A stretch of 6,067 nucleotides of DNA from Stomatobaculum longum. GTDB taxonomy: Bacteria > Bacillota > Clostridia > Lachnospirales > Lachnospiraceae. The notes beneath the pieces are model-generated. The model was given only the letters and a program-made list of their open reading frames with translations. It did not search any database and was not told where the DNA came from. Numbering within the stretch: position 1 is the first letter of the stretch; each line of letters starts with the position of its first letter. Position numbers and translations under genes: made by a program. The stretch covers positions 1 through 6,067 of the forward strand of contig CAJPKN010000093.1 of assembly GCA_905370385.1 (NCBI GenBank). The letters run 5' to 3'. Positions 1 through 5,506 of this stretch are shown here, piece after piece.

Positions 1-1468
1 GGGTTGCCGTGCCGCGGCTCAAACTCAGGTAGTCGAGTCCCACATCGATTAAGAAACTCACGCGGTTATGAATCTCTTTTAAAATCTGCTCGCCGATTTT
101 TCGCTGGGTCTCCGTGAGTGTCAGGCCGTCCGCAAAGTCGCGGAATTTGACAATCGACATATCCGTCGCGTCGTAGATATTTTTCCCGCCGACCGTGACC
201 GCGAGGCTCGACTTCTTGAGACGCTTGCCGCCGCAGGCCTTACAGGGCGTGATGCGCATGTAACTCTCGTACTCCTGCTTCATGGTATCGGAAAAGGTCT
301 CGCGGTAACGGCGGTTCTCGTTTTCGATGAGGCCCTCAAAGGCGACCTGATAGGTGCCCTCGCCGCGCTGGCTTTTATAGAAAACAGGCACTTCCTTCCC
401 CTTGGTGCCGTAGAGTATGAGTTCCCGCACGGATGCGGGATAGTCTTCAAACGGCGTGTCGAGCGAAAAATGATAGTGATCCGCGAGCGCATTTAAGAGC
501 GCGTTCGTAAAACTGCCCTTCTGGCTGCTCGAGTTCCAGCCGGGCGCTGTAATCGCGCCCTGATTCAGCGAGAGGCTCTCGTCCGGAATCATGAGGCTCG
601 GGTCGAACTCCATCTTGTAGCCGAGTCCCGCACACTCCGGGCAAGCGCCGAAGGGGTTATTGAAGGAAAAACTTCTCGGCTCCACCTCTTCGATGGAGAT
701 ACCGCAGTCCGGGCAGGCAAAGTTCTGCGAAAAGCGCAGAGTCTCGCCGTCCACAATCTCTGCCTCGGCAATGCCGTCCGCAAGCGCGAGCGCCGCCTCG
801 AGCGAGTCGGTGAGGCGCTTTTGAATGCCCGCGCGAATCGAAATGCGGTCCACAACAATCTCGATGTTATGCTTGATGTTCTTATCCAGCACGATTTCTT
901 CGCTCAGCTCGTACTGGTTGCCGTCCACGCGGACGCGCACATAACCGCTCCGCTTTGCCTTTTCAAGCACCTTCTCGTGTCTGCCTTTCTTGCCCCGCAC
1001 CACGGGTGCAAGAAGCTGAACACGGGTCTTTTCCGGCAGGGCGAGCAGCTGATCCACCATCTGGTCTATGGTCTGTCGCTGCACCTCACGCCCGCAGTTC
1101 GGGCAGTGCGGGATGCCGATGCGCGCGTATAAGAGACGCAGGTAGTCGTAAATCTCGGTCACGGTGCCCACGGTGGAACGCGGGTTCCGGTTGGTGCTCT
1201 TTTGGTCAATGGAAATCGCGGGGGAGAGCCCTTCTATGCTCTCCACCTCCGGCTTCTCCATCTGACCGAGGAACTGTCTCGCATAACTCGAAAGCGATTC
1301 CATGTATCGCCGCTGTCCCTCGGCATAGATGGTATCAAACGCGAGGCTCGACTTTCCCGAGCCCGAGAGGCCGGTCAGAACCACCAACTCATTCCGCGGG
1401 ATGTTGATGTCCACGTGTTTTAAGTTGTGCTCCGCCGCGCCCCGTATTTTAATATATTGTTTTGCCAT
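1..1468 (-). CDS. uvrA: UvrA, excinuclease ABC subunit A (N-terminal 489 residues; runs off the window)
   Basis: UvrA is the ATPase that finds bulky or helix-distorting DNA lesions and loads UvrB in nucleotide excision repair; it acts as a cytoplasmic dimer on DNA. The frame is open from the ATG at 1468 to the window edge, with no stop or frameshift. Visible motifs are Walker A GLSGSGKS (residues 33-40), the UvrA-typical stretch around SSYARQFLGQM (60-70), a Q-loop-region SPAISIDQK (82-90), and cysteine pairs C122/C125, C252/C255 with C276/C279, and C409/C412, which match the family's zinc-binding positions. The end, GLDYLSLSRGTAT, falls just before the expected first ABC signature (LSGGE), so about half of a roughly 940-residue protein is present. 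The start is supported by a GAGG ribosome binding site five bases upstream of the ATG. It appears to have its own promoter (1549-1577). Identity is certain; whether it is intact downstream cannot be seen. Confidence 0.98.
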   Translation of the reverse strand, partial: MAKQYIKIRGAAEHNLKHVDINIPRNELVVLTGLSGSGKSSLAFDTIYAEGQRRYMESLSSYARQFLGQMEKPEVESIEGLSPAISIDQKSTNRNPRSTVGTVTEIYDYLRLLYARIGIPHCPNCGREVQRQTIDQMVDQLLALPEKTRVQLLAPVVRGKKGRHEKVLEKAKRSGYVRVRVDGNQYELSEEIVLDKNIKHNIEIVVDRISIRAGIQKRLTDSLEAALALADGIAEAEIVDGETLRFSQNFACPDCGISIEEVEPRSFSFNNPFGACPECAGLGYKMEFDPSLMIPDESLSLNQGAITAPGWNSSSQKGSFTNALLNALADHYHFSLDTPFEDYPASVRELILYGTKGKEVPVFYKSQRGEGTYQVAFEGLIENENRRYRETFSDTMKQEYESYMRITPCKACGGKRLKKSSLAVTVGGKNIYDATDMSIVKFRDFADGLTLTETQRKIGEQILKEIHNRVSFLIDVGLDYLSLSRGTAT

Positions 1469-1477
1469 TTCTTCCTC
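1469..1477 (-). promoter_or_regulatory. Ribosome binding site of uvrA
   Basis: Read on the minus strand the sequence is GAGGAAGAA followed directly by the ATG at 1468. The GAGG core lies five bases from the start codon. It fixes the start, and the encoded MAKQYIKIRGAAEHNLK matches a normal UvrA N terminus. Confidence 0.75.
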
Positions 1478-1503
1478 TATCGCCTGTCGCAGGTACAAAC
1501 AAA

Positions 1504-1528
1504 GCGCCTCTTCCCTTGGCAGAGGCGC
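1504..1528 (-). terminator. Hairpin between the reductase gene and uvrA (terminator and/or uvrA leader attenuator)
   Basis: A perfect 8-bp stem (GCGCCTCT, 1521-1528 on the minus strand, pairing with AGAGGCGC, 1504-1511) encloses a 9-base loop. On the minus strand it is followed by TTTGTTTGT. It lies 69 bases after the reductase stop codon, so it plausibly ends that transcript. The predicted uvrA promoter lies upstream of it, so the same hairpin would also be in the uvrA leader. The U-tract is interrupted by a G, so termination may be incomplete. Confidence 0.75.
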
Positions 1529-1548
1529 AAAATACAAATCACATATTC

Positions 1549-1577
1549 AGTATAGCGGCAGAACCGTCCCACGGCAA
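1549..1577 (-). promoter_or_regulatory. Predicted sigma-A promoter of uvrA
   Basis: On the minus strand there is a -35 box TTGCCG (1572-1577), a 17-base spacer, and a -10 box TATACT (1549-1554). Each box is one or two bases from consensus and the spacing is optimal. The start site would be near 1542, giving a leader of about 75 bases that contains the 1504-1528 hairpin. This is inferred from sequence only. Confidence 0.7.
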
Positions 1578-1585
1578 GGGAAAAG

Positions 1586-1599
1586 AGAACATTTGTTTA
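1586..1599. promoter_or_regulatory. Possible LexA/DinR-type SOS box upstream of uvrA
   Basis: The plus strand reads AGAACATTTGTTTA. The Gram-positive LexA (DinR) consensus, as I recall it, is CGAACRNRYGTTYC. The core GAAC-N4-GTTY is intact and the outer bases plus one inner base deviate. The site overlaps the reductase stop codon and lies about nine bases upstream of the uvrA -35 box, which is further out than a typical LexA operator. uvrA is a known LexA target in Firmicutes, which raises the plausibility, but the match is imperfect. Confidence 0.35.
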
Positions 1600-2943
1600 T
1601 GCGAACAAGTCGTTAAATGCCTCGGTCATTGTGGGGTGCGTATAAATCTGCTCCGCGAGCTCGGAAGCGGGAATCTTGCTGTCCATAGCGCGCTTCACGA
1701 GGTTAATCATCTCCGGGGACTCCGGGCAGAAGAGGTGTGCGCCGAGAATGAGGCCCGTGCCCTCTTCCACCAGCACCTTCAGCGCGCCGCGGGTCTCACG
1801 GAGCACCTGTGCCTTCGGGATTGCCGCGGTCGGAAGCAAGGTCTTCTTAAACTTCTTTCCGGCTGCGACCGCCTCCTCCTCGCTTAAGCCGACTCTCGCA
1901 AAGGGCGGAGTCAGGAAGACCGCGTAGGGCACCGCACCGCGATTCTCGGTGCTGCGTCCCTTGCCCTTCAGGGCATCGCGGACAATGCGGAAGTCATCGA
2001 GGGAGATGTAGGTAAACTGGAGCTCACCGCGCACATCGCCCATTGCGAAGATATGCGGCACTTTGGTGCGGCACTGCGCATCGGTCACGATGCCGCCGCG
2101 CGCCGTAACTTCGACACCCGCATGCTCGAGACCGAGATTAGCGCTGTTCGGCTTTCTGCCGGTCGCAAGGAGTACTGCGTCTCCCGTTTTCTCTTCTGCC
2201 TTGCCGCCCACGGTAAAGCGCACGATGCCGCCCTGAATCTCCTCGACCTTCGCGCCCTTGATAATCTCGATGCCGCTCTCAACGAGAGTCTTCTCGATGA
2301 GTGCCGCCATCTCCTTATCTTCACGCGGGATGAACTGCTCGATGTCCTGAATGACCGTGACCTTAGAGCCGAAGTTATTGTAGTAAGAAGCGAACTCGAG
2401 GCCGATGTAGCCGCCGCCGATGATGACCAGCTTCTCCGGAAGTTCGCTGAGCTCCATCATGCTCTCGCTCGTGAATACCTTCGGATTGTTTTCGATGCCC
2501 GCAATCGGCGGAATCACCGTGACCGCACCGGTGTTGATGAAGATGCGCTCTGCCTTTGCCTCATCCACGCGACCGTCCGGGAACTGAAGCTTTACGTGGT
2601 GCTGATCCAGAAAGACCGCGCGCGCATCAATGATTTCCGCACCGGTCGATGCGATTTTCTCATAGTTCTTTTGACGGAGGAAGCCCGTGAGGCGCTGCTT
2701 CTCCGCAATTGCCGCCCGGTAGCGCTCCTTCTTCTCCTCCAAGCTGCCGCCGAAGGTCGCCGAGAGCGCTGCGCTGTGCTCCAGAGACTTCGAGGGGATG
2801 CAAGCCACATTGATGCAGGTGCCGCCGTAGCGAAGGGGATTCTCTTCCACCAGAGCGGTCTTCTCGCCCTGCTTTGCGAGATAGCCCGCGAGCGTCTTGC
2901 CCGCCTTGCCGAAGCCGATAATCAGGTTTTTATATTCTCTCAT
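1597..2943 (-). CDS. rclA: RclA/Har-type FAD-dependent disulfide reductase (probable hypothiocyanous acid reductase)
   Basis: This is a 448-residue class I pyridine nucleotide-disulfide oxidoreductase. Numbered from the ATG at 2943, it shows an N-terminal FAD Rossmann motif IIGFGKAGKTLA (8-19), the redox disulfide GGTCINVACIPSK with C43 and C48, an NAD(P)H Rossmann motif IIGGGYIGLEFAS (174-186), the second FAD motif IFAMGDV, and the C-terminal dimer-interface HPTMTE (H436, E441). FGKAGKTLA, QFTYISLDDFRIVRD, AIPKAQV and the ending FNDLF closely resemble E. coli RclA as I remember it, more than dihydrolipoamide dehydrogenase or mercuric reductase. RclA and the streptococcal homologue Har reduce hypothiocyanous acid made by host peroxidases; that function is inferred here. 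A GTG at 2946 is possible, but the ATG has AGGAGG seven bases upstream and gives the same N-terminal length as RclA. It appears monocistronic, with its own promoter and terminator. No rclR, rclB or rclC lies beside it. Confidence 0.93.
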   Translation of the reverse strand: MREYKNLIIGFGKAGKTLAGYLAKQGEKTALVEENPLRYGGTCINVACIPSKSLEHSAALSATFGGSLEEKKERYRAAIAEKQRLTGFLRQKNYEKIASTGAEIIDARAVFLDQHHVKLQFPDGRVDEAKAERIFINTGAVTVIPPIAGIENNPKVFTSESMMELSELPEKLVIIGGGYIGLEFASYYNNFGSKVTVIQDIEQFIPREDKEMAALIEKTLVESGIEIIKGAKVEEIQGGIVRFTVGGKAEEKTGDAVLLATGRKPNSANLGLEHAGVEVTARGGIVTDAQCRTKVPHIFAMGDVRGELQFTYISLDDFRIVRDALKGKGRSTENRGAVPYAVFLTPPFARVGLSEEEAVAAGKKFKKTLLPTAAIPKAQVLRETRGALKVLVEEGTGLILGAHLFCPESPEMINLVKRAMDSKIPASELAEQIYTHPTMTEAFNDLFA

Positions 2944-2950
2944 CACGGTA

Positions 2951-2956
2951 CCTCCT
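2951..2956 (-). promoter_or_regulatory. Strong ribosome binding site that decides the reductase start
   Basis: The minus strand reads AAGGAGGTACCGTGATG. AGGAGG (2951-2956) ends seven bases before the ATG at 2943 and four bases before the GTG at 2946. The seven-base spacing favours the ATG, and the resulting protein aligns residue for residue with the N terminus of RclA. Confidence 0.75.
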
Positions 2957-2958
2957 TA

Positions 2959-2979
2959 CAGATGCCAAATGCCAAATGC
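2959..2979 (-). repeat. Three tandem heptamers in the reductase 5' leader
   Basis: The minus strand carries GCATTTG, GCATTTG, GCATCTG end to end (2979 to 2959), the third copy with one change. They sit between the predicted start site (about 2997) and the ribosome binding site. They could be a regulator's binding site, a short slippage-prone repeat, or chance. No function is assigned. Confidence 0.6.
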
Positions 2980-3003
2980 AAAATAAGAATCATTCCTAAA
3001 AGT

Positions 3004-3032
3004 ATCATAGACCCTTCCCACCCTCGCGTCAA
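3004..3032 (-). promoter_or_regulatory. Near-consensus sigma-A promoter of the reductase gene
   Basis: On the minus strand there is a -35 box TTGACG (3027-3032), a 17-base spacer, and a -10 box TATGAT (3004-3009). Each box is a single mismatch from TTGACA/TATAAT and the spacing is ideal. The predicted start site is near 2997, giving a leader of about 54 bases. The -35 box begins only eight bases after the transporter terminator stem. Confidence 0.82.
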
Positions 3033-3040
3033 GCAAAAGC

Positions 3041-3083
3041 AAAAAGAGGAAGCATAAGCCGAAAAGGCCTGCTTCCTCTTTTT
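3041..3083 (-). terminator. Rho-independent terminator of the amino acid transporter operon
   Basis: A perfect 14-bp outer stem (AAAAAGAGGAAGCA at 3041-3054 against its complement at 3070-3083) encloses an inner GCC/GGC pairing. On the minus strand it ends in TTTTTGCTTTTGC, a good U-rich tail. It lies 24 bases after the ATPase stop codon. The A and T runs are symmetrical, so it could also stop transcription in the plus direction, although no plus-strand gene is present. Confidence 0.9.
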
Positions 3084-3086
3084 CAC

Positions 3087-3106
3087 AGCGCGTATCCCGC
3101 CGCGCT
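3087..3106 (-). repeat. Small hairpin directly after the ATPase stop codon
   Basis: A 6-bp perfect inverted repeat (AGCGCG at 3087-3092 against CGCGCT at 3101-3106) with an 8-base loop begins at the base after the TAG stop. It has no U-tract, so it is not a terminator alone. Together with the next hairpin it gives the mRNA a double-hairpin 3' end, which may affect stability. Chance in GC-rich DNA is also possible. Confidence 0.45.
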
Positions 3107-3844
3107 CTATAATACCTTGCTCAAAAAGCTCTGCAATCTCTCGTTTTTCGGGTTTCCGAAGAGTTCCGCGGGGCTTCCTTCTTCGAGGAAGTAACCGTCC
3201 GCAAGGAACATGACGCGGGAAGCAACTTCGCGCGCAAAGCCCATCTCGTGGGTCACAACGACCATGGTCATCTTCTGCGCGGCGAGGTCCTTCATCACAT
3301 TCAGCACTTCACCGACCATCTCCGGGTCGAGCGCCGAGGTAGGCTCGTCAAAAAGCATCACATCCGGCTTCATGCAGAGCGCCCGCACAATCGCGATGCG
3401 CTGCTGCTGTCCGCCCGAGAGCTGCTGCGGATAGGCGTTCGCCCGTTCGGCAAGCCCTACCTTATGAAGCAGTTCCATCGCATAGGCCTCTGCCTCCTCC
3501 CGGCTCCGCTTTTGAAGCTCTATGGGGCCGATGGTCAGGTTCTTTAGAATATTCATATGCGGAAAGAGATTAAACTGCTGAAATACCATGCCCATGCGCT
3601 GCCGCACGCGGTCTATATCGGTCTTATTGTCGCAGAGATCCTCCCCCTCAAAGAAGATACTCCCCGAGGAGGCCTCTTCGAGGCGGTTTAGGCAGCGGAG
3701 AAAGGTTGACTTCCCGGAGCCCGAAGGGCCGATCACGCAGACCACCTCGCCCGCCTTGATATCCGTTGTGATTCCCCTTAAGACCTCCTGTTTCCCGAAT
3801 TGCTTCCGTAGATCTTTTACCTGTATCAATGCCTTAGCGCTCAC
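3107..3844 (-). CDS. Polar amino acid ABC transporter, ATP-binding protein (GlnQ/ArtM-like family)
   Basis: This 245-residue ATPase would power import through the neighbouring permease, as a dimer on the inner face of the membrane. Walker A GPSGSGKS is at 39-46, the Q-loop FQQFNLFP near 88-95, the signature LSGGQ at 142-146, Walker B VMLFDE with E167, the D-loop SALD at 170-173, and the switch histidine H199 in VVVTHEM. Length and motifs match the polar amino acid uptake family, which usually handles glutamine, arginine, cystine or similar; the substrate cannot be read from this subunit. The start is a GTG overlapping the permease stop by 11 bases, with an in-frame stop three codons upstream. 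The best upstream ribosome binding site (AGGAG) is 11 bases away, so translation is probably coupled to the permease. It is the last gene of the operon and is followed by a strong terminator. Confidence 0.96.
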   Translation of the reverse strand: MSAKALIQVKDLRKQFGKQEVLRGITTDIKAGEVVCVIGPSGSGKSTFLRCLNRLEEASSGSIFFEGEDLCDNKTDIDRVRQRMGMVFQQFNLFPHMNILKNLTIGPIELQKRSREEAEAYAMELLHKVGLAERANAYPQQLSGGQQQRIAIVRALCMKPDVMLFDEPTSALDPEMVGEVLNVMKDLAAQKMTMVVVTHEMGFAREVASRVMFLADGYFLEEGSPAELFGNPKNERLQSFLSKVL

Positions 3845-4526
3845 CGGTCTTTAAACTCCTCTCCAGATACTTGACACCTGCGGAGAATATCATCACGAGG
3901 CAGAGATAAATCAGCGCCACCGCCAGCATAGGCAGGTAGGGTGAATACGTGCGGCTGCGGATGATGTCGCCGCCCTTCGTGAGGTCGTTCAGTGCGACAT
4001 AACCCGCGACCGAGGTCTCCTTTAAGAGAACAATAAACTCATTCGCCAGCGTCGGAATCACATTTTTCATTGCCTGCGGCATGACGATGCGCCGCATGGT
4101 CTGCCAATAGCTGAAACCGAGGCTGCGTCCCGCCTCAAACTGACCGCGCGGCACTGCCTCGATGCCGCTTCGGAAGATCTCCGCCTGGTAGGCCCCCGAG
4201 TTGATGCCGAATGCGACGATTGCCACCAGTATCGGCGGAATACGAACCGACGCAAAAACGCCGAAGTAAATCAAGATGAGCTGCACGACCACCGGGGTCC
4301 CGCGTATCACGGTCAGATAGACCCCGCCGATAGCGCTGAGCAGCCTGAACTTCCCTGTGCTGCGGTGCGCTTCGCGCACCAGTGCCACCGAGAAGCCGAG
4401 CAGCACACCGAGGAGCACCGCAAAGAAGGTAATCTCCAGGGTGAGCAGGAGGCCGTTGCTCAAATAGCGCCAACGCTGCTCGAAAATAAAATTCCGATAG
4501 AATTCGTCCGCAAAGCCTTGAAACAT
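3834..4526 (-). CDS. Polar amino acid ABC transporter, permease (HisM/GlnP-type membrane subunit)
   Basis: This integral membrane subunit of about 230 residues forms the channel of the importer. The opening [21 protein letters not shown] is the typical first membrane helix of the family, followed by [19 protein letters not shown], a hydrophobic segment at [15 protein letters not shown], and a last helix near [14 protein letters not shown]. The EAA loop that docks the ATPase is visible as [24 protein letters not shown], near residues 129-152. A single permease gene suggests a homodimer. I chose the ATG at 4526 because AGGAG lies four bases upstream and the protein then has the usual N-terminal length. 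A GTG at 4538, overlapping the binding-protein stop as GTGA, would add four residues and is a real alternative. It lies between the binding protein and the ATPase in one transcription unit. Confidence 0.95.
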   Translation of the reverse strand: MFQGFADEFYRNFIFEQRWRYLSNGLLLTLEITFFAVLLGVLLGFSVALVREAHRSTGKFRLLSAIGGVYLTVIRGTPVVVQLILIYFGVFASVRIPPILVAIVAFGINSGAYQAEIFRSGIEAVPRGQFEAGRSLGFSYWQTMRRIVMPQAMKNVIPTLANEFIVLLKETSVAGYVALNDLTKGGDIIRSRTYSPYLPMLAVALIYLCLVMIFSAGVKYLERSLKTGER

Positions 4527-4534
4527 GCCTCTCC

Positions 4535-5335
4535 TCACTCTGCCTTGGTGTACTTGGTCACAATCTCATCGAGCTTGCCCTCGGACTTGAGTTCCGCAAG
4601 CGCCGCGTTGACCGCATTCAAGAGCTCCGTATTTCCCTTCTTCACGCCGATTGCATAAGCTTCGTCCGAGTAGCTCGAATCCAGTGCCTTGATGCCCTTT
4701 ACCTCGTTCACAAACTCCTTTGCGGTCTGGCTGTCCACGATGACGGCATCAATCTTTCCCTGGATGAGCGCCTGTACGGCCTCCATGCTCTTCGAGTAGC
4801 GGACAACCGAGTCCTCTCCGAAGTCCTCGGTGCTGAAGAGATCGCTGGTCGTGCCCTGCTGCACACCAATCTTCTTGCCGCTGAGATCCTCCTTCCCCGC
4901 GATGCTCGAATTCTCCTGCACGAGAATCAGCTGAATCGAAGTCGCATAGGTATCCGAAAAGTCCATGTTCTGCTTCCGATCCTCGGTCACGGTCATGCCG
5001 GCCGCGGCAAGGTCTGCCTTGCCGGAGGCTACTTCCGGAATGATGGCGTCAAAGGCGACATCCTCAATCTGAAGCTCCAAGCCGAGCTTCTCGGCAACCG
5101 CCCGGCAAATCTCGACATCAATGCCCTTGATCTCATTGCCCTCGTGATACTCATAGGGCGGGAACTCCGCGTTGGTCGCCATGATGAGCTTACCCGCGCT
5201 CACGGTCTTTACGCTTGCCGCGCCCTCTGCCTTGCTCTCCGCAGCGCTCTCGGCCGTCTTCTTACCGCCGCAGGCCATCAAGCTCATTCCCATCATTGCG
5301 ATCGCCGCTGCCACTGCAAATTTTTTCATCTTCAT
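4535..5335 (-). CDS. Amino acid-binding lipoprotein of the ABC importer (family 3 solute-binding protein)
   Basis: This 266-residue protein catches the amino acid outside the cell and delivers it to the permease. It has a lysine-rich start, a hydrophobic signal and a lipobox LMAC with lipidation cysteine C22. An Ala/Ser/Glu/Lys-rich linker follows to about residue 47. The mature domain begins KLIMATNAEFPPYEY (49-63). AAGMTVTEDRK (111-121) holds R120, which in this family binds the ligand carboxylate. GVQQGTTSD (157-165) and D201 in DAVIVDSQ match other ligand-contact regions. These show an L-amino acid ligand without fixing which one. The ATG at 5335 has a GGAGGGG ribosome binding site six bases upstream; a second ATG at 5329 is less well placed. 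It is the first gene of the operon, with a promoter at 5377-5404. Confidence 0.96.
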   Translation of the reverse strand: MKMKKFAVAAAIAMMGMSLMACGGKKTAESAAESKAEGAASVKTVSAGKLIMATNAEFPPYEYHEGNEIKGIDVEICRAVAEKLGLELQIEDVAFDAIIPEVASGKADLAAAGMTVTEDRKQNMDFSDTYATSIQLILVQENSSIAGKEDLSGKKIGVQQGTTSDLFSTEDFGEDSVVRYSKSMEAVQALIQGKIDAVIVDSQTAKEFVNEVKGIKALDSSYSDEAYAIGVKKGNTELLNAVNAALAELKSEGKLDEIVTKYTKAE

Positions 5336-5376
5336 TTCAATCCCCTCCCCGATGGAATCGTTGTTTTCTTTTGCTC

Positions 5377-5404
5377 ATTATACTTCATCGACGCAAAAAC
5401 GCAA
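5377..5404 (-). promoter_or_regulatory. Predicted sigma-A promoter of the amino acid transporter operon
   Basis: On the minus strand there is a perfect -10 box TATAAT (5377-5382), a 16-base spacer, and a weaker -35 box TTGCGT (5399-5404). The start site would be near 5370, leaving a leader of about 35 bases, too short for a T-box or riboswitch. The DNA upstream (5405-5457) is strongly AT-rich and could supply an UP element or an operator. Confidence 0.72.
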
Positions 5405-5430
5405 GCGAATTTTGCAATAATAATCAAATA

Positions 5431-5450
5431 GAATTTATATATATGCATTC
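5431..5450. repeat. AT-rich imperfect palindrome upstream of the transporter promoter
   Basis: A 20-base inverted repeat (GAATTTATAT followed by ATATGCATTC on the plus strand) pairs at 8 of 10 positions. It lies about 27 bases upstream of the -35 box of the amino acid transporter. GAAT/ATTC ends around an AT core resemble the general look of ArgR boxes but the spacing does not fit well. The AT-richness makes chance a serious alternative. Confidence 0.35.
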
Positions 5451-5456
5451 ATTCCC

Positions 5457-5500
5457 AAAAAAAGAGGCAGCCGACACTTGCTTTCCTGTCGGTCTGCCTC
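5457..5500 (-). terminator. Rho-independent terminator of the S41 peptidase gene
   Basis: A 13-bp stem is built from GAGGCAG/CTGCCTC (5464-5470 with 5494-5500) and CCGACA/TGTCGG (5471-5476 with 5487-5492). It has one bulged base (5493) and a 10-base loop. On the minus strand it is followed by seven uninterrupted T residues (5463-5457). It starts six bases after the peptidase stop codon, which makes its assignment clear. Confidence 0.93.
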
Positions 5501-5506
5501 GATTCT

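Noticed and set aside
955..1423. Overlapping plus-strand open frames within uvrA
   Set aside because: They lie opposite well-conserved UvrA sequence, have no ribosome binding site of note, and give Arg/Pro/Ser-rich products typical of shadow frames.
2944..2946. GTG at 2946 as the reductase start
   Set aside because: It is only four bases from the AGGAGG, while the ATG at 2943 has the better seven-base spacing and matches the RclA N-terminal length.
2053..3057. A 334-codon open frame on the plus strand
   Set aside because: It is antisense to the reductase gene, whose motifs and codon pattern are unmistakable. The predicted protein is rich in Ala, Arg, Leu and Asp with no recognisable motif, and it runs on through the reductase promoter and leader. 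GC-rich genes commonly leave long antisense frames.
4527..4538. GTG at 4538 as the permease start
   Set aside because: It overlaps the previous stop neatly, but its upstream AAGG is weak. The ATG at 4526 has AGGAG in front. Kept as an open alternative because the four-residue difference cannot be settled from sequence.
5336..5376. T-box or amino acid riboswitch in front of the transporter operon
   Set aside because: The -10 box TATAAT places the start site about 35 bases before the ATG, far too short for a T-box or a lysine or glycine riboswitch, and no T-box sequence is seen.
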